DNA of 25,764 nt from Hirudo medicinalis (Eukaryota > Annelida > Clitellata > Hirudinida > Hirudinidae): the NCBI GenBank assembly GCA_011800805.1, contig MPNW01000060.1:125342-151105 (forward strand), read 5' to 3'. Of this stretch, positions 10,727 through 19,385 are shown piece after piece (within the stretch, counting starts at the first letter, position 1; each line of letters begins with the position of its first letter). The notes beneath the pieces were generated by a model. That model saw nothing but the letters and a program-made list of their open reading frames with translations, was not told the DNA's origin and ran no database searches. A program made the translations under genes and the position numbers.

Positions 10727-12363
10727 ATGCCGATAAAGGTCATGAAAGCCCGGCAAATGTACGACAGCAACGGAGTACCGACACTCGAGGTAGGGAAGCT
10801 TTTTCTATATTTGGATACTAAGAATAAAGCAAATGGAATGTCCAATATGCAGGGTTAAGGTTAGGTTAACCCTTATCTTAGCCCTCAAAATGATTGCTTA
10901 CCTGAGGAGCTTAGACTTCGTTTGAACCCGAGATAGGTCGAAGTTCGAAACGAGAAGGACACAGCCATTGCTTCTGTGCCATGCGGGGTCACCACGAGGA
11001 GCAGAGAGGCAGTGGAAGTCAGGGACGGAGAGATGAGGTTTTGGAATGGCAAAGGAGTTCTGAAGGCAGTGGAGAATGTCAACAATTTCATAGGACCTCT
11101 CTTTATTGGGAAGGACATCGACGAAACCAATCAGCAACTGATCGACAAGATGCTCATAGAATTTGACAGGACGGAAGACAAGTCTAGGATGGGGGCAAAC
11201 GCCATAGTCGGGGTTTCCATGGCCATGGCCAGACTGGGCGCCATGAGGGACTCGATACCTCTGTACAATCACATCTCAAGACTCGCAGGCTACATCCCGC
11301 ACATACACGTCCTGCCAGTTCCCATGTTCACCATCCTGGGTGGTGGAGCTAGCTATAGGACGAGGCTATTCATGGAGGAGATTATGATCATGCCCACTGG
11401 CACAAACAATTTCGAGGACGCCTACAGAGCTGGGAGTGAAATCTACCATCAGACCAAGCAGCTGCTCGCCTCGAACTACGGCCTGAACGCCACCAATGTC
11501 GGAGCACTCGGGCACTTTTGTCCCTACCTGGAGAACGAAGTGGAAGCTCTGGAACTGATTAAGAAGTCCATTGAGAAGGCAGGATACACTGGTCAAGTCA
11601 AGGTCGCGATAAACTGCAGTGTTAAGGAATGGTTTAAAAACGGTTTGCAATTTATTTTATTTTATTTTTTTATATTTTTTGTGAAATTGCAAAATTTTCG
11701 TGGTCAAACTAATATTTATTCGCATTTATCAGTCCTTAATGTTAGTTTCTTTTAAATAGAAAATCTGCAAGCATTTTTTGGAATTCCTGTCAGTCATTTT
11801 CAAGAGCTCACTTTTCAGATACCTACAACATCGACTTTAAACAATCGAAGAGCGAAAAAGACCGCTGGCTAACTGGAGAGGAGCTCGGAGAGTTGTACAG
11901 GAACCTGTTGATCAAGTATTCGGTGATGAGCATCCAAGACCCTTTCTTTTACGACGACTGGAAGTCTTGGTCATCTCTCACGGCAAAGACGTCCGTCCAG
12001 ATAGCAGGTAGCTCGCTCCTGTGTTCGAATCCTGTCTTCATCCAACAAGCCATCGAAAAAAATGCCTGCAACTGTCTTGTTCTCAAGCTCAACGAGATAG
12101 GCACGGTCAGCGAAGCCATCGATGCCTTCAAGTTGGCTCGAGACGCCGGTTGGTCTTGCATAGTGTCCGATAGACAAGGCGACACGGAGGATAGCTTCAT
12201 AGCCGATCTTGCCGTCGGCCTTAATGCCGGCCAGTTGAAGGCCGGTGCCCCTTGCAGCCTTGAGAGAGTTTCGAAATACAACCAGCTTCTCAGAATCGAA
12301 GCAAAGTTAGGCCCTAATGCCATCTACGCTGGCACTAATTTCAGGTACATACACCAACCCTGA
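10727..12363 (+). CDS. Enolase-like protein B, predicted non-catalytic (magnesium site lost)
   Basis: Three exons (10727-10789, 10937-11642, 11819-12363) join in frame to 437 residues with enolase architecture throughout. Visible hallmarks are GKGVLKAVENVNNF, KSRMGANAIVGVSMA, HVLPVPMFTI, EEIMIMPTG, RWLTGEELGELY and SKYNQLLRIE. By remembered yeast numbering all three metal ligands are gone: Asp246 is Asn (N247), Glu295 is Gln (Q296) and Asp320 is Ser (S322). Glu211 is Leu (L212), the His159 loop is rearranged (GGGASYRT), His373 is Asp (D374), Ser375 is Gln (Q376) and Ser39 is Thr (T40). Lys345 (K346), Arg374 (R375), Lys396 (K397) and Glu168 (E169) remain. It lacks the two introns that divide copy A at GKHE and GGKHS. 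The C terminus (NFRYIHQP) could instead splice at the GT at 12345, which resembles a donor. The frame is intact, so it is unlikely to be a recent pseudogene. Confidence 0.87.
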
Positions 12364-12539
12364 CTTGACCCTGACTTGGCCCTAACTGTTCGCTTTTGAG
12401 GGAGGTCTCGTGGACCACGGGACATCCTTAAAGACGTTTTGTTTTGCTGTATTCGCTGTTAGTTCGACAAAATTTGAAAAAGGTCCAAAGGTTATTATTA
12501 CGCACAATTACATTAATAATTATTACCAATAGTCAATTA

Positions 12540-12545
12540 ATTAAA
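12540..12545 (+). terminator. Possible ATTAAA poly(A) signal of enolase-like B
   Basis: A variant poly(A) hexamer on the plus strand about 180 bases after the enolase-like B stop. The neighbouring sequence is AT-rich, so chance occurrence is possible. Confidence 0.3.
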
Positions 12546-12556
12546 ATCAATTAGCG

Positions 12557-12562
12557 TTTATT
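12557..12562 (-). terminator. AATAAA poly(A) signal of the Ly6 gene
   Basis: TTTATT on the plus strand is AATAAA on the minus strand, 62 bases after the Ly6 stop codon. It lies within 20 bases of the candidate signal of the convergent enolase-like B gene, so the two 3' ends probably meet or overlap. Confidence 0.6.
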
Positions 12563-12623
12563 AAAAGTGCATTTCCATTCAATTCGATCTGCAAACGCAA
12601 GAACGTCACTATCAACAAAGACC

Positions 12624-12915
12624 TCAATTAATAACTAAAGCAAGACTAAGGCAAGCTAAGGCCAAGACGAGTTCGCTAATGGCGGCTCCCTTTGTGGATT
12701 CTGAGTTGTCGATCAGTGGTTTCGTGCCGTTCCAGTCATTGCACAGGTGAGAGTCGCAAAACTTGTTACAGGTGATGAAGTAGGTGTCAGTTACGCACCC
12801 CTCCATTTGGGGTACGTTGCAACCCCTTTGGAAACTCCTCACCAAATCAAGACCTGAGGGGCATGGGAAGGTATTGAATGGTAGGACGATCAAGCGATGG
12901 TGTTGTTGTTGATGA

Positions 12916-12947
<32 letters not shown>

Positions 12948-13000
12948 CTGTCGTTTTTGTTGTTGTTGATGTTGTTGTTGCTGTCGTTTTTGTGGTTGAT

Positions 13001-13034
<34 letters not shown>

Positions 13035-14868
13035 CTGCTGTCGTTGTCGTCGTTGTTGTTGCTGTTGACGATGATATGTTGATATTGTTGTTGTTGCTGT
13101 AGTTGTCCGCTACACAACTACTAGACGATTAGGACTGAACTGGCTCCCAGAACGAGGTTCGAATCCGTGCTGCCCTGAGGTAGCCGGGAGTATTAAGTCG
13201 TCGTTTAGACCGTGTTGGAGCACGTCTTGACGCCATTGGCATTCACTGGCGTTAATTTCATGATTCATGTGGCTTTACTCAAGTGAGAGCTACATAAATC
13301 TTGAGGCTTAGTGGCACTCATGAGTGATCGAATGATTAGATTAGATTAGCCTCGTCGACAAATTCAATCTACAAGTGATTTTCTCTGTCTAGTCGTAAAG
13401 TTTAAATTTATTGACTTTATTGGGGCTAGCGACTAGTTATTAGCCGATTAGCCATCCTAGTTGTTGGCTTTTTTTTGTTGGTGGTATTGTGGAAGCGGAT
13501 ATGACTTTATATATATTTATATATTATATATTTATATATATGTTATATATATTTGTTATTATATGACATCGCATATTATTTTGAATGCCTGGTTATATTT
13601 ATAATATCATAAACATATAATATTTCGATAAACAGATATAAAAGCAGAACTTTTTTTGTATATTACAAACCCAACGACCACCGACATACCTGAAACGTAC
13701 AGGTAGACTTATGATGTTTAGGCGCTATGTTAATGATGATAATGATAATGATTATGAGTTTGATGAAATCCATTCGTTGTATCAATACGGTAAAGTTGAT
13801 GATAAGGCCATTAGCTTTATTTTTTATTGGTGTTTAAAACAGGGTCGGATTTATCCACCCGATTTCCATCCCAAGTCCCTTGTGGACTTTTTATGGACCA
13901 ACCTTTGTCGTACTGCTGAAAGACATGACAATCTCGTTCCTGTGGGCATTTAACGCTGTTGGACGGTGGTAGCGCCGACGGATTCGTGACACACGTATCA
14001 TCACTTCCAGGTCCGTTGTAACTGTATACGCACGAGTAACAAATCCTGTCCGATTGCAATGAAAGAGACTTCAGTCCTGAAGACAAGAGCAGAAACACAT
14101 TATTAATTATGATATTAATTACGTGCATACTTGAATATTTACACAGCGCCGTAAGCCTAAGCATCGGGCTTCGGGCTCAAAAGATAAAACATTTGATTAT
14201 TTTGTTCTTTAAAGCACTTCGAAAATTCTATTAGGCCAGGCTAAATCAGTTAATGAGTTACATTTTCTTAACCCTACTAACATTGTCGCATTAATCTCAG
14301 ATCAAACATCGGACTTGAGTTAGGGATTGTGAACAAGGTTGGTACTGCGGTCAGGGTTATGATCGGGATTAGGATTGGGGCAAGGATTAGGGTTAAGGTC
14401 AAGAGTTATTTGTCTTACCTGAACTGATGGGGAGCATTGCATCGTAAGTGAGGGCAACAACATTCTGGTTGTTGCAGAAATCTTCGTAACATGGAATCGA
14501 ATTTTTTTGGACTTTATCGTCTGCGATGTGTTCCAGATTTTCTTCTCCACAACCTCTTGTTAATTTCCACAATTCTTTTTCTTTTATTAGAAATGAGATA
14601 AATGCTCTTGCGTTGACCATGGTTAAAACGATTTTAAACTCGAAACTTACATTAACTTTTAAACTTGTATGTTAACTTTGATGAATAAAATAATTCACTA
14701 AACATTGTGAAAACATACCCTTAAATTCTGCGATAGTCAGACACATGTCATGACATTCGGAAATCGATGATGAAGTGAGAAATTCACCGGGATTTGTTGC
14801 ACAAAATTGATTAGGTTCTTCCTTGATTAAGGTGTGCGTACAAGAGTAACACTTGAGAGAAGAGCAGG
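12624..14868 (-). CDS. Two-domain Ly6/uPAR (three-finger) protein with GPI-type tail
   Basis: Four minus-strand exons (14868-14719, 14580-14419, 14076-13903, 12853-12624) join through phase-1 junctions into about 238 residues after the signal peptide. Domain 1 begins LKCYSC, continues with QFC and ECHDMC, then RGCGE and PCYEDFCNN. Domain 2 begins RICYSC, continues with DTC, VKC and RDC, then RGCN, EGC, ITCNKFC and ends HLCND. The LxCYxC opening and the closing CN are hallmarks of the Ly6/uPAR fold. After domain 2 comes a Ser/Thr/Gly spacer and a hydrophobic end (LVLALACLSLALVIN) without a charged tail, as in GPI-anchored proteins. The protein should sit at the outer cell surface; its ligand is unknown. 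The signal-peptide exon is uncertain (see 14974-15010). Each domain is split by an intron at a comparable place, which suggests duplication of a two-exon unit. Confidence 0.82.
12897..13095 (+). repeat. TTG/GAT microsatellite in Ly6 intron 3
   Basis: Imperfect TTG and GAT triplets contain a roughly 35-40 base repeated block (TTGATGTTGTTGTTGCTGTCGTTTTTG occurs twice). The Val, Leu and Asn-rich open readings across it are artefacts. Confidence 0.9.
13096..13352 (+). mobile_element. tRNA-derived SINE-like element in Ly6 intron 3
   Basis: A canonical pol III B-box, GGTTCGAATCC (13156-13166), is preceded by a degenerate tRNA-like head. A body of about 180 bases follows, including GAGCTACATAAATC, which resembles the GGCGCTATATAAAT 3' motif of the element at 4970-5160. 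It ends in GATTA tandem units (13333-13352). No intact tRNA cloverleaf can be drawn. It is probably an old copy inserted antisense to the Ly6 gene. Confidence 0.5.
13505..13560. repeat. AT-rich TATATATTTATA repeat
   Basis: Alternating TATATA and TTTATA units in Ly6 intron 3, with no sign of coding. Confidence 0.85.
14318..14404 (+). repeat. Degenerate GGGATTAGG-type, telomere-like repeat
   Basis: This stretch repeats near-hexamers such as GGGTTA, GGATTA and GGGGCAAGGATTAGGGTTAAGG in Ly6 intron 2. It resembles decayed interstitial telomeric or related satellite DNA. The Asn-Pro repeats on the minus strand are a by-product. Confidence 0.5.
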
Positions 14869-14973
14869 CTAAAACCAGAAGACATTATTAAGATTAAAAT
14901 CAATATCATGAGCAATTGTGCTTTTTAAAGATTTTTTAAATTTCTACAAAAACTCGAAAATTCGCTAAACAAC

Positions 14974-15010
14974 TTCTTAGAAGCAGAGATGCGAGCATCA
15001 GATGTAACAT
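14974..15010 (-). CDS. Candidate signal-peptide first exon of the Ly6 gene
   Basis: The minus strand reads ATG from 15010 and encodes MLHLMLASLLLR, a short hydrophobic leader. A weak GT donor (AAGAA|GTTGTT) leaves one base, which is the phase needed by the acceptor before the first Cys-rich exon. The junction would give Thr followed by CSSLKCYSC. The donor is poor, and a farther upstream leader exon remains possible. Confidence 0.35.
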
Positions 15011-15338
15011 ATTCGGTTGTCGAACTTGTCTTTCTACTGTTGAATTTATTCTGAGCTGTTACATTTAAATGCGAGCCATTTGTTTAAATTTATATCGCCA
15101 ACGGTATGAGGATATCTTGAGCGAATTCAAGTGCTCTTAGTTAAGAATCGGCGTACTTAACCTCCACGGAATTTGCACCGTGAAGTCATTTTTTAACAAA
15201 AATTATTACGTTAATATCTTAAAATTTATTTTCTGATAACAAATAAATAAATGCTAAATTACTTTCAAGCGATGTTTAATCTACAGTCGAATAAAACATT
15301 TAATTCCGTTGTTATGGAAACGCTTTCTTGACCAAAAC
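15011..15338. promoter_or_regulatory. Probable shared upstream region of Ly6 (-) and SPAG16 (+)
   Basis: If the Ly6 leader exon is at 14974-15010, only about 330 AT-rich bases separate two divergent start codons. I see no canonical TATA box at a convincing distance. The bidirectional promoter role is inferred from layout only. Confidence 0.35.
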
Positions 15339-17146
15339 ATGGCAACTGAGGAAAACACCGATAGATTCTATTTTGAAAGTCGGTCTATTCAGTTAAAATT
15401 TTTATTTTAAATACAAGTTTTAAGTCCAAAAATTATATTTTAATTCGCATCGATTAGGATGTGTTCTTCCCGAAGATAGCGACTCAGAATTTGATTATGG
15501 TTACGTCCCAGAAGACGATGGAACAAAAAGCGTGGGTTAGTAATTAACTTCTGATCCGATAATCCGTCAACGTTAAATAAAATAAAATAAAATACTGTTC
15601 CTATTATTCTCAAAGTCTCAATGTTGCACATTAAGTTTGCAAATTGATTGCGTCTGTTTTTGTAGATTTGAATCCAAATGAACGTCTGGAAGATGCTGTG
15701 AAAAATGTCGAGGAGGTCGCAGACGTGGTTCAAAAAGAGGTAACACTATTAATAAGAAATGAAAGATATCAATTAATTATTCATAACGTTAATTTAATTA
15801 TTCATAGCTGATTGGTTGGATTATATTAATATAACGTAACACTTTGCATCTCCACATGTCTGTTGCTTGCAGACTGTTAAGCCGGCAACGAACCTGCCGA
15901 GCGTCTTGTGCAAGCCTGAGTTGCCAGAAGATTTTGTGAGAAACTTCCTGGTCACTAAAGGGATGCAAGATACTTTGGATGCATTTCAGGAGGAATGGTG
16001 ATGACGATGGTGATGATAGTGATGGTGTTGATGATAGTTCCCGAAGTCATTGCAATGACTTTGAATGATGAACCTAGTAATAAAGTCAATTTCCCGATAA
16101 AAACGATGACAATGGTATTGATTGTAACAATGATAATGATGACATGTCATGATGTTAAATTCACTAGAGTTAAATTCAAACGAGCATCTGACATCACTGA
16201 TTTATCGATGAATGTATCCAACGAATTTAACGTTGCATCCTTCGCCGATTATTTTCAGGTACAAAATGCAGTCGATGGGCCTCGTGCGGCCCGAAGACGG
16301 CCAGCCTCTGGATGATGCTTATTCTGTTAACCTCTGCTTGGAGCAAGAACTTGCCTGGGTCAACAAAGAACTCGACTACCACAAGAAGCTCTTAGAGTGA
16401 GTGATGATTGCACCTATTATTATCATATTATTAAAGTATCAACTATGTGACACTTGTTGTTATAGTTAACTGAAGGTTGCTTGTGATAATGGTCGTGCAC
16501 CTTTAGGCTTTGTAACTGTGGACGCCAAAATAATGTCCAAAAACTGTCCGCCTGGTATTTAGAAATAGTCAATTGTTTTCAACTATTTACTCCGATTATG
16601 TCTATGAAATGATAGCTACTACATCAGCCACAACTCCAAGATATTTAAAAATATTGATATATAACTCCAAGATATTTAAATCAGGTAGAATGATTTAGAA
16701 ATTTAACCAAAACAATCTGACCGATCGGCATAACTATCGACCATTCTCTACCCTCTCGAGGAGGAGCAAGGACAAATATGCCAGGGTTCTAAAGGAAAGA
16801 GACCATCACAAGATCAACCATCGGCGTCTGCACCAGGAGAAGGAAAGGATGATCCTGGAACTGTCTCGAATGAAGGAGCACCTTGGAAAATACGAGCCCG
16901 TCGTTGCCGAGATTTCGACCAAATATCGGGCCGCCATGAAGGAAAAGATGCTGACCCGCTTGGAGCTCGAGAAGACCAGGAACCAATTGGAGTGCTGTGC
17001 AGGTGAGCACGTGACCTGAGTTCGGCCAATCGGGATTCGCAGGCTTATAATACACTTTGTATAATATTATTGTGATGGATGTGACATTGTTTTATTAGGT
17101 GATAGACTTTGTTGTTAGTTTTTGTATTATTATTATTATTATTATT

Positions 17147-17182
<36 letters not shown>

Positions 17183-19337
17183 AATGTTGCTGCTTGATTT
17201 TGTCATGCCAACATTTATTTAAGCCTTTTTTTTTTCTTATTTGCAAAATCTTAACTAAACCGACGATTTTACTTTCATCTAGCTCCCAGATACAACCAAC
17301 CAAGGGTGATGCCGCTGGACCATCAGCCACCAGCCCGCACCCCCGTCACCAATTTTGACTCCAGTTATGTTGCCCGGAACGATAACGACGATGACGGCGA
17401 TGGACCATCGGATGGCAAGCAAATGTTCATCACCAACATGACTGCCGACAACTTCAACGACAACAACAACAACTTCAATGAAGACAAGAACATCAACAAC
17501 AATCGCAACTTGTGCAAGTACCCTAAGGTTGTCGGGCCAACAAGTGAGAAGGTCACCAAGCCAAAGAAGCTCCCGAGGATTGCAAAAGACCCCAGGGTGA
17601 GTGAAAACAGCACAATGCTGTTAAAATGTTTAAACATGTTATTTTTCTATGCTTTGGATCCCCAATGGAATAACACTACAATACATAGTTTCACATTGAG
17701 ATGTTGGTTATACGCAAGACTTCACAGTATCAAATATTCGTCCACAAACAAGAGTTTACAAAACAAATATATGAATTAAAATTTACCGCTACAACATGAA
17801 ATGGTCATGTGACTCGATAATCTATTTATAGGATTCAAAATTTCCCCAAGATCCAAAAGTCAATCCTCTCCTGTCTGGGATAAGGATGCCACCTCAATTC
17901 CTGTCTGTGTATGAAGGCTTCAAGCCCTCAAAGTTGGCCTTCTTACACAATCTCCCGATAACCAGGTAACCATGCAGAATATTCTACAAATATTAAACTT
18001 CTCAAATTCATTTATTAACATCTTTACCGGGGGCGTCGTTCGAGGGGGCATGGCAAAAAGGAACTCCTTGCCCCCCAGAAAAAAGCTGAAATGACGTCCC
18101 TACTTGTCATGCATTGATCTAGCTATGGATATCATGTTTAACAAAACTTAATTATGCAAATTAATCACCAAATTAATCTAAATACTTCCCATAGTGTCAA
18201 GGTCCATCCTTGCAAGACAAGCTTTGCAACGACGAGCGATGATCACACCTGGAAATTGTGGCTCTTCTCTGACCACAGCAGGCTGACGACAGGGGAGGGT
18301 CACATGGATTGGGTGGCAGACTGCGACTTCAGTCCGTGGTTGGTTGAGACGTGATTTGAACTGTGCCAATTAGATCAGTCTGGAATTACCGTCAAGGCAT
18401 CATTTCGTAGAGTGAACAGATGTCGGTGTCATTTTGTCGTATTTTCGAAAGTCCATCTGTACGACAGATGTTGATTTTGTAACTTGCTGAAAAGATGGAT
18501 GTGACTCCTTAAATCTTGAAAATCATCATCATCGTCACCGTCATCATCATCAGCGTCGTCGTCGTCATCATCATCACCACCATCACCATCATCATCATCA
18601 TCATCATCATACTCATCTTTGTCATCATTACCATCATATCATCATAATCATCTTTGTCATCATTACCATCGTCGTCGTCATGATGACTTTTACGTCTTTT
18701 TCATTCTCGAAACTAGCGGCAACAGGATAGCCACGGCGAGCGGCGACACCACGCTCAAGATCTGGAACACGAACGACGCCACCTGCCTGCACACTTTCAT
18801 GGACCACCAGAAGGCAGGTGAGGAGGATGAATTTGTAATCTTCCTGACGACATTGAATGTAAATGTTGACGTCGTTCGTGAATAATAAATACTGCTTCCT
18901 TGGTCGTTGATAATTGATTATTAAAAATTAAAATTATTAATAATTTATTTATTTATTTATTGATGGTAATATTTATTGGTTATTAAATATTAAAATTATT
19001 AATAATTAATAATTTATTTATTTATTGATGGTAATATTTATTGATTATTAAATATTAAAATTATTAATATTTTATTTATTTATTGAAGTCTGGAGCTGTA
19101 GTTGGCATTATGGAGGAGACTTCTTGGCTTCCAGCTCTCTGGACAGCAGTGCTAAAATCTGGGATCTCAACAGGTGAGTGGTCGATCAGTTCAGGTGATG
19201 AGAGGAATCATAGTATAATGATATTTATGATTTATATTAGGACAATCACAGTAATGATGACTGTTATTGCATGCTTATGATACAAACACCTAATGCGATG
19301 CATATATTATTCAGAATTACCAACGAATTTAATAATA

Positions 19338-19385
<48 letters not shown>

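Noticed and set aside
12878..13117. Val/Asp, Leu and Asn-rich frames
   Set aside because: They are translations of the TTG/GAT repeat in the Ly6 intron.
13140..13180. Functional tRNA gene suggested by GGTTCGAATCC
   Set aside because: No acceptor stem or D/anticodon arms can be paired around it. The extended body and GATTA tail fit a SINE better.
16789..17055. Minus-strand frames opposite the SPAG16 coiled-coil exon
   Set aside because: They are antisense shadows of exon 16761-17002, whose plus-strand frame joins in phase with its neighbours and matches PF20.
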